This document shows positions 7,208-13,982 of a stretch of 23,346 nucleotides of DNA, piece after piece; the first letter of the stretch is position 1, and the number at the start of each line of letters is the position of its first letter. Origin of the DNA: an uncultured Butyricicoccus sp. (GTDB taxonomy: Bacteria > Bacillota > Clostridia > Oscillospirales > Butyricicoccaceae); assembly GCA_910584935.1 (NCBI GenBank), contig CAJUDU010000037.1, positions 1-23,346 of the forward strand, written 5' to 3'. Below the pieces are notes generated by a model. It was not told the DNA's origin and did no database searches. It saw only the letters and a program-made list of their open reading frames with translations. A program made the position numbers and the translations under genes.

Positions 7208-7933
7208 ATGTTGCATGAATTTTCACGGACTGCGCTGCTGATTGGCGAAGAAGGGTTAATGCGCCTGCAAAAATCCCATGTGGCAGTATTTGGGCTTGGC
7301 GGGGTAGGCGGCGCGGCAGCCGAAGCCTTGGCGCGTGCTGGTGTTGGGCGGCTGACGCTGGTGGACAATGATATAGTTTCCATCACCAACCGCAACCGTC
7401 AGACCATTGCGCTGGCATCTACCACAGGGCAGCGCAAAACCGTGGCAATGGCGGCGCGTATTGTGGATATCAATCCTAATTGTGTCGTGACACCGCTGGA
7501 TATGTTTTATACGCCGGAAAGCCCATTGGATTTGTCGCAGTTTTCTTATGTACTTGATGCGATTGATACCGTGACAGCTAAACTGCATTTGGCAGAGCAA
7601 TGTTACCGGTTGGGTATCCCAATCATATCCAGCATGGGCACAGGCAATAAGCTTGACCCCACCCGGTTTGAAGTGGCGGATATTTTTGCAACATCGGTCT
7701 GTCCGCTGGCTCGTGTGATGCGCCGGGAACTGAAAAACCGTGGCGTAAAACGGTTAAAAGTGGTGTATTCCAAAGAGGAACCGCGCAAAATACCCGTAGG
7801 GCGTCAAGATGCTGCTGACAGCAAAGGTACAGCGGGGCATCCGGCGCCAGCCAGCATATCCTTTGTGCCGCCAGTGGCCGGCATGATTTTGGCTGGCGAA
7901 GTAATCAAGGGAATTGCCGGGATACCTAAATGA
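7208..7933 (+). CDS. tcdA: tRNA threonylcarbamoyladenosine dehydratase (TcdA-like E1 enzyme)
   Basis: An E1-like, ATP-dependent enzyme of the ThiF/MoeB/HesA superfamily; the TcdA branch dehydrates t6A at position 37 of tRNA to the cyclic form. The nucleotide-binding glycine motif is GLGGVGG (29-35), followed by LVDNDIVSITNRNRQ (51-65), which holds the acidic residue and the arginines typical of E1 enzymes. SVCPLARVMRRELKNRGV and the C-terminal FVPPVAGMILAGEVIKGI match the TcdA/CsdL group rather than MoeB or ThiF. The 241-residue length suits Firmicute members. GGAGG lies 13 bases before the ATG, which is rather long; the next codon is TTG and could also be used. There is no sulfur-carrier gene beside it, which fits TcdA. 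Confidence 0.88.
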   Translation: MLHEFSRTALLIGEEGLMRLQKSHVAVFGLGGVGGAAAEALARAGVGRLTLVDNDIVSITNRNRQTIALASTTGQRKTVAMAARIVDINPNCVVTPLDMFYTPESPLDLSQFSYVLDAIDTVTAKLHLAEQCYRLGIPIISSMGTGNKLDPTRFEVADIFATSVCPLARVMRRELKNRGVKRLKVVYSKEEPRKIPVGRQDAADSKGTAGHPAPASISFVPPVAGMILAGEVIKGIAGIPK

Positions 7934-8085
7934 TTATAACATAGATAACGGGTTTTGTCCCACTACTTTTGAAAAAAGCGTTATTTTATCATCATGCTGC
8001 CAGATAGTGCGGCATGGAAACCTTAAATTTTCCCCCATGTTATGGTACCATTAGCATATCTTCTGATGGATTGTGAGCTGATAAT

Positions 8086-8703
8086 TTGAAGCAACTCGAA
8101 ACCTGGCTGTGGCGACTGGCATGCGCCCTGTTTTTGGCGTTTAATATTTACGCAGAACATTGCGGGCGGTTCCTGATTAAACCGCCCCTTAAAATTGCGT
8201 TGGCAGTTTGTTTTTTTATCCTGCTGACTTGTGCGCTAAAGCCTTCTGGCAGCTATACCCGAAAAAAAATATGGATATGGCTTTTGTTCCTGTATTATTT
8301 ATGGGTTCTGTCCAATATGTTGTTTTTCGACGCGGCATTTGGGCGCGGAGAAACCGTGGGCGGCATCAATATGGAGCCGCTGCACACCATCCATAACTAT
8401 TTGCTGGCATATGAACATGGCAATGTCAGCTTGGAAATTGTGACTATCAATCTGGCAGGCAATTTGGCTGCATTTGCGCCAATGGCGGTTTTCCTGCCAG
8501 CATTATTCCGCGGTCAGCGGAATATACTGCTGTTTTTTGTCACAATCGTGATGTTGGTGGCATCGGTGGAAGCTGTCCAATATGTCACCAGCACAGGAAG
8601 CTGTGATATTGACGACCTGATTTTGAACACTGCGGGCGCGCTGTTTGTCTGGATTTTGCTGTTGCCTTGGCGGCTGTTCCGGCAGGTAAAGAAAAAACGG
8701 TAA
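8086..8703 (+). CDS. VanZ-family membrane protein
   Basis: A 205-residue integral membrane protein with about five hydrophobic segments. The VanZ domain is recognisable from NMEPLHTIHNYL, NLAGNLAAFAPMAVFLP and the acidic signature SCDIDDLILNTAGALFVW near the C-terminus. VanZ proteins are widespread in Firmicutes and some confer low-level glycopeptide or lipoglycopeptide tolerance; most have no known function. The only start available in this frame is TTG at 8086, because a TGA lies four codons upstream, and its ribosome site is weak, so expression may be low. The 152-base gap before it contains an 8-bp hairpin (7993-8000 with 8009-8016) without a T-run and no clear promoter. Confidence 0.85.
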   Translation: MKQLETWLWRLACALFLAFNIYAEHCGRFLIKPPLKIALAVCFFILLTCALKPSGSYTRKKIWIWLLFLYYLWVLSNMLFFDAAFGRGETVGGINMEPLHTIHNYLLAYEHGNVSLEIVTINLAGNLAAFAPMAVFLPALFRGQRNILLFFVTIVMLVASVEAVQYVTSTGSCDIDDLILNTAGALFVWILLLPWRLFRQVKKKR

Positions 8704-8736
8704 TTGCCTTTCTGTCGGCTTCCTGCCTTGCTAAAA

Positions 8737-8752
8737 ATTGCACTCATGCAAT
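8737..8752. repeat. Short inverted repeat after vanZ
   Basis: ATTGCA CTCA TGCAAT forms a perfect 6-bp inverted repeat with a 4-base centre, between the vanZ-like gene and the promoter of the small membrane peptide. It could be a regulator site; there is no T-run, so it is not a terminator. Chance cannot be excluded. Confidence 0.3.
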
Positions 8753-8803
8753 ATGTATAGAAATCTTAACAGAAGTTTGTTTATATTTCTTAACGAAAGA
8801 CCC

Positions 8804-8832
8804 TTATCAAAAGTCTGAAAAAGCGGTATAAT
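8804..8832 (+). promoter_or_regulatory. Promoter of the 30-residue membrane peptide
   Basis: TTATCA (8804-8809) and a perfect TATAAT (8827-8832) are 17 bases apart, in an AT-rich gap. The predicted start of transcription near 8839 gives a leader of about 33 bases before the small reading frame. Confidence 0.65.
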
Positions 8833-8871
8833 AATATTGTACAAAAAAACAGCTGGAGAAAGAGGCTTTTT

Positions 8872-8964
8872 ATGAAAGTATGGACAAAGTACCAAACATT
8901 TGGCGTTGTTGTTGTGGCAATTGCGCTGTGTATTGCAATGTTGCAGTTTGGCGCGCCCATTTAA
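8872..8964 (+). CDS. Small single-span membrane peptide (30 residues)
   Basis: A 30-codon reading frame from ATG to TAA. The product has a short charged N-terminus (MKVWTKYQ), one hydrophobic stretch of about 17 residues (FGVVVVAIALCIAMLQF), and a short tail ending in GAPI. It is therefore a predicted single-pass membrane peptide. GAGAAAGAGG lies about 6 bases before the ATG, a sigma-A-like promoter is about 40 bases upstream, and a strong terminator begins 38 bases after the stop, so it looks like a complete one-gene transcript. I know no family match. Alternatives are a toxin-like hydrophobic peptide, a small regulator of a membrane partner, or a short frame inside a non-coding RNA. Confidence 0.55.
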   Translation: MKVWTKYQTFGVVVVAIALCIAMLQFGAPI

Positions 8965-9002
8965 TCCCCAGGTATTCGACAAAAGGCAAAGCAAAACGCA
9001 AA

Positions 9003-9037
9003 AAAACGGTACGCGGTATAAAACAGCGTACCGTTTT
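9003..9037. terminator. Bidirectional terminator
   Basis: A perfect 12-bp stem, AAAACGGTACGC (9003-9014) with GCGTACCGTTTT (9026-9037), and an 11-base loop. T-rich sequence follows on both strands. It ends the small-peptide transcript on the plus strand and the helicase gene on the minus strand. Confidence 0.9.
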
Positions 9038-9050
9038 GTTTTGTAAAAGA

Positions 9051-10751
9051 TTATTTGCGGCGGCGGGATGGTTTGCCTTTGAAACTGCCGCCGCCATGGC
9101 GGCGGGGGCGGCGGTCGGGATGGTCATGGCGGCTGTCGCCAGGTTCACGGTATAGGCGCACATCAACCGGAGTGCCACCGATTGCATGGCCAGACAGTTT
9201 GTGGATGATGCGCTGGGCAAGTTCGCCAGGAATCTCCATCAGAGAATACTCGCGGAAACATTGGATTTTGCCAATGCGTTTACCAGAAATGCCAGTTGCC
9301 TCAGTAATTGCGCCAACAATATGGTTGGGGGCAACATTGCGGCTGCGCCCAATAGAAACCCGCAGACGGACACAGCCCTCATGGAGCGGAGCAGCTTTTG
9401 CCGGTTTTTCAGGCTTTGGCGCATGGATTTCTGGGATGGACGCCATTTCATGGTGTAAAAGGTGTTCCAGCGCAATTTCCGCAACCATTTCTGTCGTATA
9501 GCCATCAGCCGTAAGCGCCTCTAAAATTGGGTGGGCAGAAAATCGACTGGCAACGCCATTGTTTTTTTCCAGCAAAGCAGTTCGTAATGAATCACATAAT
9601 TTTTCGCTGCGCTGGGCAGCAATGGCATGATAATCAGGCAGCGGTTTGCGCTCAATTTTGGCATGGGTAAAGCGTTCAATGCTGCGAATGATGGATATCT
9701 GCCGGGGTGAATCAATCAAGGTATAAGAAGCGCCGGTGCGCCCGGCACGTCCGGTGCGCCCAATGCGGTGGATATAATATTCAAAATCCTGTGGAATGTC
9801 AAAATTATAAACTGCATCCACATCATCCACATCAATACCGCGCGCCGCAACATCGGTTGCAATCAGGATAGGTGTGCGCCCAGATTTGAAACTGTTCATC
9901 ACAGAGGTACGCATATCCTGTTTCATATCGCCATGCAGGGCAGAGGCTTGGAAACCATGTTCGCTGAGGCAGCGTCCCAGTTCGTCCACCATTTTCTTTG
10001 TGTTACAAAAGATAATAGAGAGCCGCGGCTGCTGGGCATGGAGCAAAAGGGTCAAAGCACGTTCCTTTTCACCGCGGGGCACCTCAAAATAATATTGGCT
10101 GATGGTGTCTATGGTACGTTCAGCGGTGTTGCCGGCTTCAATCAGCGCAGGCATATGCTGATATTCTCCTGTGATTTCTAAAATTTCAGGCGGCATGGTC
10201 GCGGAAAACAGCACAGTCTGACGGGTTGGCGGAGTGGTTTGCAGAATGGTTTCAATATCCTCACGGAATCCCATATTTAACATTTCATCGGCTTCATCCA
10301 GCACGGCAAGGCTTAGGCTTTCCAAATCAAGGGCATGGCGGCGCATTAAATCCATCACGCGCCCAGGCGTGCCGACAACAATTTCTACGCCGCGTTTGAG
10401 TTGGCGGATTTGCCCGGTAATCGGGTCGCCGCCATAAACCGCCAGCACCCGCACCCCATCGGTATATTTGCAAATTTTGCGCAGTTCGCCTTCAGCTTGC
10501 ATGGCAAGTTCGCGGGTTGGGCATAAAACAAGAGTCTGGGTCTGTCCAGTTGGCACAGTATGCAGCACAGATGGCACACCAAATGCAACGGTTTTGCCAG
10601 TGCCAGTGTGGCTTTTGCCAATGATATCCTGCCCACCCAGAATGGCGGGGATGGCACGCGCCTGAATTTCAGTCGGTGCTTGGAAGCCCATATCATCCAG
10701 CGCACGCAGGATAGGGGCGGGCAGGTTGAGTTCAGAAAATGTCGTATCCAA
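9051..10751 (-). CDS. DEAD-box ATP-dependent RNA helicase with DbpA-type RNA-binding domain
   Basis: Unwinds RNA duplexes with ATP; relatives act in ribosome assembly, mRNA decay and cold adaptation. Helicase motifs appear in order: Q motif GFQAPTEIQ (22-30), Walker A SHTGTGKT (47-54), PTRELA (78-83), GTPGR (127-131), DEAD (152-155), SAT (183-185), then ATDVAARGID and HRIGRTGRAG in the second RecA lobe. Residues about 455-530 match the DbpA/CsdA RNA-binding fold (VSIGRSRNV, ATGISGKRIG, REYSLMEIP). The tail after 530 is short and rich in Arg, Gly and Lys. At 566 residues it fits the CsdA/DeaD-like group. The start is TTG with AGGAGG eight bases upstream. Its own promoter lies after fabD, and a terminator-like hairpin sits in its leader, suggesting attenuation. 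Confidence 0.93.
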   Translation of the reverse strand: MDTTFSELNLPAPILRALDDMGFQAPTEIQARAIPAILGGQDIIGKSHTGTGKTVAFGVPSVLHTVPTGQTQTLVLCPTRELAMQAEGELRKICKYTDGVRVLAVYGGDPITGQIRQLKRGVEIVVGTPGRVMDLMRRHALDLESLSLAVLDEADEMLNMGFREDIETILQTTPPTRQTVLFSATMPPEILEITGEYQHMPALIEAGNTAERTIDTISQYYFEVPRGEKERALTLLLHAQQPRLSIIFCNTKKMVDELGRCLSEHGFQASALHGDMKQDMRTSVMNSFKSGRTPILIATDVAARGIDVDDVDAVYNFDIPQDFEYYIHRIGRTGRAGRTGASYTLIDSPRQISIIRSIERFTHAKIERKPLPDYHAIAAQRSEKLCDSLRTALLEKNNGVASRFSAHPILEALTADGYTTEMVAEIALEHLLHHEMASIPEIHAPKPEKPAKAAPLHEGCVRLRVSIGRSRNVAPNHIVGAITEATGISGKRIGKIQCFREYSLMEIPGELAQRIIHKLSGHAIGGTPVDVRLYREPGDSRHDHPDRRPRRHGGGSFKGKPSRRRK

Positions 10752-10793
10752 AGAATACCTCCTATATCAAAAAACGAAACAATAAACCAAAAC

Positions 10794-10821
10794 AAAACGT
10801 GGGGCACATCCCCACGTTTTT
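10794..10821 (-). terminator. Terminator-like hairpin in the helicase leader
   Basis: A perfect 11-bp stem, AAAACGTGGGG (10794-10804) with CCCCACGTTTT (10810-10820), and a 5-base loop. On the minus strand it is followed by a T-rich tract. It lies 59 bases past the fabD stop, so it can end fabD transcription, but it also lies downstream of the helicase promoter at 10841-10869, so helicase transcripts must pass through it. Confidence 0.85.
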
Positions 10822-10840
10822 CAGTATCGAATATAGGTTT

Positions 10841-10869
10841 AGTATAGCACGAAATGGGTTGTCCGTCAA
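10841..10869 (-). promoter_or_regulatory. Promoter of the RNA helicase gene
   Basis: On the minus strand TTGACG (10864-10869) and TATACT (10841-10846) are separated by exactly 17 bases, each with one mismatch to consensus. The -35 box lies 10 bases after the fabD stop. Predicted transcription start is near 10834, about 14 bases before the hairpin. Confidence 0.75.
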
Positions 10870-10879
10870 AGGAAAGGCG

Positions 10880-11797
10880 TTATTTTGCGGCAGATTCCAC
10901 ATTTTCCATGGTTTCTACCGGCAAAACGGAAAATTCTTTGTCGATTTTTTTGGCAAAACCGGCTAAGGTCTTGCCGGGACCGATTTCACAGCCATTTTTC
11001 AGCCCGGCAGCAATGCCATTTGCCATCAAGGTTTTCCAGCGGACAGGTGATACCATATGTTGTTCCAGATGGGCAGGCATATTCTGGACATCAAGCGGCT
11101 TGCCATCTAGATTGGAATAGACTGGCACAGTAGGTGCGGAGAATGTAAATCCTTCCAAAAAGGCGCGCAGTTCGGCGGCGGCATTTTTCAGCAGTGGCGT
11201 ATGGAATGCGCCGCTGACCGCAAGCGGCAAAGCGCGTTTAGCGCCAGCCGCCTTGCAGGCGGCAATAGCTGCATCCAGCGCGGCACGTTCGCCAGCGATG
11301 ACAAGCTGCCCAGGGCAGTTGTAATTAACTGGGCGTACAATACTACAGGTAACACTGGCACAAGCCTGTTCCACCACGCTGTCCTCCAGCCCAAGGATTG
11401 CTGCCATACCGCTGTCCATGCTGTCAGCGGCAGCCTGCATCACTTGCCCGCGTTTACGAACAATTTGCACCCCATCCTCCAGCGAAATAATGCCAGAAGC
11501 AGCAAGGGCAGTATATTCGCCCAGTGAAAACCCGGCGCAGGCGGAAAATGTCACGCCAGCTTCTTTTAATGCGGCATAAGCTGCCATAGAATGGGTGAAA
11601 ATTGCAATTTGTGCATTGACCGTGCGGGAAAGTTCTTCTTTGGTGCCTTCAAAGCAGAGTTTTGCCACATCCAGCCCTGCAACATCGGATGCACAGGCAA
11701 AAACATCCCGCGCAGCGGCGCTGCCGCTGCAAAGTGCCTGTCCCATGCCGGGGTGCTGCGCCCCCTGCCCAGGGAACAATGCAAAGCCATATGTCAT
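10880..11797 (-). CDS. fabD: Malonyl-CoA:ACP transacylase
   Basis: Transfers malonyl from CoA to the ACP phosphopantetheine arm, supplying extender units to FabH and FabF. The GQGAQ motif is at 10-14, and the catalytic Ser is S91 in GFSLGEYTAL. R116 sits where the carboxylate-binding Arg is expected, and H199 in SGAFHTPLL completes the dyad. The 305-residue length is normal. The more usual His before the active serine is Phe here, a variant I believe is common in Clostridia. The start ATG has AGGAGG 10 bases upstream. In most Firmicutes fabD lies inside the fab operon; here it is divergent from fabH and driven by its own promoter, which overlaps the fabH promoter. Confidence 0.96.
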   Translation of the reverse strand: MTYGFALFPGQGAQHPGMGQALCSGSAAARDVFACASDVAGLDVAKLCFEGTKEELSRTVNAQIAIFTHSMAAYAALKEAGVTFSACAGFSLGEYTALAASGIISLEDGVQIVRKRGQVMQAAADSMDSGMAAILGLEDSVVEQACASVTCSIVRPVNYNCPGQLVIAGERAALDAAIAACKAAGAKRALPLAVSGAFHTPLLKNAAAELRAFLEGFTFSAPTVPVYSNLDGKPLDVQNMPAHLEQHMVSPVRWKTLMANGIAAGLKNGCEIGPGKTLAGFAKKIDKEFSVLPVETMENVESAAK

Positions 11798-11889
11798 AAC
11801 AGATAGCCTCCTTATTGATGAAAAAGTGTGTAGAATGCCGAATGTATGATATCCCTGTGGACTTTTTTACTTGGGAAGTGGGGAAAGTG

Positions 11890-11918
11890 TTGACATCCAG
11901 ATTCGGGTTTATTATAAT
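11890..11918 (+). promoter_or_regulatory. Perfect-consensus promoter of the fab-acc operon
   Basis: TTGACA (11890-11895), a 17-base spacer and TATAAT (11913-11918) form a full consensus sigma-A promoter. Predicted start of transcription is near 11925, giving fabH a leader of about 100 bases. Its -10 box overlaps the -10 box of the opposite fabD promoter. Confidence 0.9.
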
Positions 11919-11939
11919 ATTATCGAATTATTTTGTCAA
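11911..11939 (-). promoter_or_regulatory. Perfect-consensus promoter of fabD
   Basis: On the minus strand TTGACA (11934-11939), a 17-base spacer and TATAAT (11911-11916) again form a full consensus promoter. Predicted start of transcription is near 11904, about 107 bases before fabD. The -35 box of each promoter lies just downstream of the other's start point, so polymerase footprints exclude one another. Confidence 0.88.
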
Positions 11940-11997
11940 TCAGGGCCGCGGGTGCGGCTTCAATTTTAGCCCGTATATTTAGCATTTCAAAATAATT
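11926..11997. repeat. Inverted repeat across the fabH leader
   Basis: AATTATTTTG (11926-11935) and its exact complement CAAAATAATT (11988-11997) are 52 bases apart. The first copy begins at about the predicted first base of the fabH mRNA and lies inside the fabD promoter; the second ends 14 bases before GGAGG. Between them lies a small G-C hairpin (GCCGC 11945-11949 with GCGGC 11954-11958). The repeat could be two half-operators for a fatty-acid regulator, or a stem closing the mRNA 5' end. Confidence 0.5.
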
Positions 11998-12001
11998 AAC
12001 C

Positions 12002-12022
12002 GTTCGACAGGGGAGGTCGAGT
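12002..12022 (+). promoter_or_regulatory. Shine-Dalgarno held in a hairpin loop before fabH
   Basis: TCGAC (12004-12008) pairs with GTCGA (12016-12020), with two more G-T pairs outside, leaving the loop AGGGGAG. The loop is most of the ribosome-binding site GGGGAGG (12010-12016). The site decides the fabH start, since the ATT at 12026 is nine bases after GGAGG. Confidence 0.5.
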
Positions 12023-12025
12023 AAC

Positions 12026-13006
12026 ATTTTAAGCAAGCTCATCGGAATTGGGGCATACCGCCCTGACAGCCGGCTGACCAACAGCCAGCTCGAACAAATG
12101 GTGGATACCAGCGACGAATGGATTGTCCGGCGCACTGGCATCCGGGAGCGCCGCATTGCCATGGGGGAAACCACATGGGAAATGGCGCTGCGGGCAGCCC
12201 AGCCTGCCTTAGCAGATGCTAGGTTGGAAGGCGAGGCGCTGGATTTGATTTTGGTCACGACCGCCACGCCGGACAGTTATACGCCCACGGTGTCTTGTAT
12301 GCTGCAAGACAAGCTTGGGGCAAAACATGCCATGGCATTTGATTTAAGCGCGGCATGTTCCGGGTTTGTTTATGCCAGCGACGTGGCAGACAGCTATATC
12401 CGGGCAGGCAAAGCCAAAAATGTGCTGGTCGTTTCCGCGGAACGGCTAAGCAGCATTATTGATTATACCGACCGGTCTACCTGCGTTATCTTTGGCGATG
12501 GCGCGGGAGCAGCGGTCTATACCGCTTCTGATGATGGCAGCGGCATCATGGCTACATATATGCGTGCCAATGGCGCGCTGGGCCATGCGCTGTATGCCGG
12601 GGCATTGCCAATAGAGCAAAATCCGCTGACCGGCAATCGGGAAATCCCAACAAACCACCGCTTTCTGAAAATGGGTGGCAGCGAGGTGTTTCGGTTTACA
12701 GCGACTGCCGTACCCGAAGCCATTGAACACGTGTTGGAACGCGCCGGGATGCCGGCGCAGGATGTCGATTGGTATGTGCTGCATCAGGCAAACCAGCGTA
12801 TCCTGCATATGGTTTCTGCCAAATACGGGCTGGATGAAAGCCGGGTATATGTCAATATTGACCGGTTCGGCAATACCTCATCGGCTTCTATTCCATTGTG
12901 TTTGGCAGAAATGAAAGAAAAACAGCTTTTGAAACCTGGCCAGGTTTTGCTGATGAGCGGTTTTGGCGGCGGGCTGACCTATGGCGCATTGGTCATTCGG
13001 CTGTGA
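12026..13006 (+). CDS. fabH: 3-oxoacyl-ACP synthase III, ATT start proposed
   Basis: Condenses acyl-CoA with malonyl-ACP to start fatty-acid synthesis. With this start the protein has 326 residues and begins LSKLIGIGAYRPDSRLTN, matching the first strand of FabH proteins. The catalytic triad is C111 in SAACSGF, H253 in HQANQRI and N283 in FGNTSSAS, close to E. coli numbering (112, 244, 274). The frame is open back to a TAA at 11993, but between there and the ATG at 12098 there is no ATG, GTG or TTG. Starting at 12098 would remove the first strand. ATT at 12026, nine bases after GGAGG, is the best choice. It is the first gene of the ten-gene operon. Identity is firm; the start is inferred. Confidence 0.93.
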   Translation: MLSKLIGIGAYRPDSRLTNSQLEQMVDTSDEWIVRRTGIRERRIAMGETTWEMALRAAQPALADARLEGEALDLILVTTATPDSYTPTVSCMLQDKLGAKHAMAFDLSAACSGFVYASDVADSYIRAGKAKNVLVVSAERLSSIIDYTDRSTCVIFGDGAGAAVYTASDDGSGIMATYMRANGALGHALYAGALPIEQNPLTGNREIPTNHRFLKMGGSEVFRFTATAVPEAIEHVLERAGMPAQDVDWYVLHQANQRILHMVSAKYGLDESRVYVNIDRFGNTSSASIPLCLAEMKEKQLLKPGQVLLMSGFGGGLTYGALVIRL

Positions 13007-13023
13007 GCGAGAGGAGTTACACC

Positions 13024-13971
13024 ATGAAAACCAAAATTACAGAGCTTTTTGGGATTGAGTACCCCATTATCCAAGGCGCAATGGCTTGGATTGCAGATGG
13101 CGGGCTTGCCGCAGCAGTCAGCGAGGCTGGCGGGCTTGGCATTATCGCGGGCGGCGCAGCACCAGTGGAGCATATCCGAGCGGAAATCCATCGTGCGCGG
13201 GCAGCAACCAGCAAGCCGATTGGTATGAATATTATGCTGCTTAGCCCCAATGCGGATGAACTTGCCCAGCTTGCCATAGAAGAGCATATCGAAGTGCTGA
13301 CTACTGGCGCAGGCAATCCGGGTAAATATATGGAAGCCTGGAAAGCCGCTGGTATCCGGGTAGCGCCAGTCGTGGCGTCGGTTGCGCTGGCAAAGCGCAT
13401 GGAACGCGCTGGCGCGGACGCCGTAATTGCCGAAGGCATGGAATCCGGTGGGCATATCGGTGAAACTACCACCATGGCACTGCTGCCTCAAGTTGTAGAC
13501 GGCGTGTCCATCCCGGTAATCGGGGCAGGCGGCTGCGCGGATGGGCGCGGCATGGCGGCAATGCTGATGCTTGGCGCGGAAGGCGTGCAGTGTGGTACGA
13601 TTTTCCTCAGCGCGGCGGAATGTCCGATTTCTGATAAATACCGTGAACTGGTGCTGAAAGCAACTGATATTTCCACGGTTGTCACCGGACGCCCCAGCGG
13701 GCACCCTGTGCGGGCGCTGAAAACGCCGCTCCAGCGCAAATGCCTCCAGCTTGAGAAGAACCCTACCCAGCAGTCGTTGGAAGAGTTAGAAGCCGCCACA
13801 GCAGGCGCGCTGCGCAAAGCTGTGCAGGATGGCAATTATGAAGAAGGGACATTTATGTCCGGGCAGGTGGCAGGCATGGTCAATACCCCGTCCAACTGCT
13901 ATGATATTATCCGTAAAATCACCGGGGAAGCCGAACAGCTACTCAAAGGTGCTGCCGCACGCTTCCAGTAA
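13024..13971 (+). CDS. fabK: Enoyl-ACP reductase II (FMN-dependent)
   Basis: Reduces trans-2-enoyl-ACP in the last step of each elongation cycle, using FMN and NAD(P)H. The 315-residue protein belongs to the nitronate-monooxygenase-like TIM-barrel family. IIQGAMAWIA (15-24) and GGLGIIAGG (36-44) open the barrel; H144 in ESGGHIGE is at the position of the important His of characterised FabK; PVIGAGGCADGRG (164-176) is the FMN phosphate region. The ATG at 13024 is preceded by GAGAGGAG; the frame is open further upstream, but that part overlaps fabH. No fabI is visible, so this may be the only enoyl reductase, in which case the organism would be expected to resist FabI-directed inhibitors such as triclosan. 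Confidence 0.95.
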   Translation: MKTKITELFGIEYPIIQGAMAWIADGGLAAAVSEAGGLGIIAGGAAPVEHIRAEIHRARAATSKPIGMNIMLLSPNADELAQLAIEEHIEVLTTGAGNPGKYMEAWKAAGIRVAPVVASVALAKRMERAGADAVIAEGMESGGHIGETTTMALLPQVVDGVSIPVIGAGGCADGRGMAAMLMLGAEGVQCGTIFLSAAECPISDKYRELVLKATDISTVVTGRPSGHPVRALKTPLQRKCLQLEKNPTQQSLEELEAATAGALRKAVQDGNYEEGTFMSGQVAGMVNTPSNCYDIIRKITGEAEQLLKGAAARFQ

Positions 13972-13982
13972 GGAGGATAAAA

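Noticed and set aside
7993..8016. Terminator after the TcdA-like gene
   Set aside because: CATGCTGC and GCGGCATG form an 8-bp stem with one G-T pair, but no T-run follows on either strand, so I do not call it a terminator.
6315..8703. Vancomycin-resistance cluster
   Set aside because: VanW- and VanZ-domain proteins are present, but VanH, VanA/B ligase, VanX and the VanRS pair are absent. These domains are common outside resistance clusters.
8731..8994. Minus-strand 87-codon frame
   Set aside because: It runs through the promoter and coding region of the small peptide on the other strand, has no ribosome site, and its Leu/Asn/Cys-rich product is not recognisable.
11798..12025. FapR-type operator in the fabD-fabH gap
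   Set aside because: I looked for a TTAGTACC-like palindrome as in Bacillus FapR sites and for the FabT-type TTTGA/TCAAA pair. Neither is present in convincing form; only the 10-base repeat at 11926/11988 is clear.
12098..12100. ATG as the start of fabH
   Set aside because: Starting here removes the first conserved strand and loop of FabH and has no ribosome site before it. ATT 12026 is better supported.
12979..13704. Minus-strand open frame opposite fabK
   Set aside because: It lies wholly within fabK, has a His/Cys-rich composition typical of antisense frames, and no supported start.
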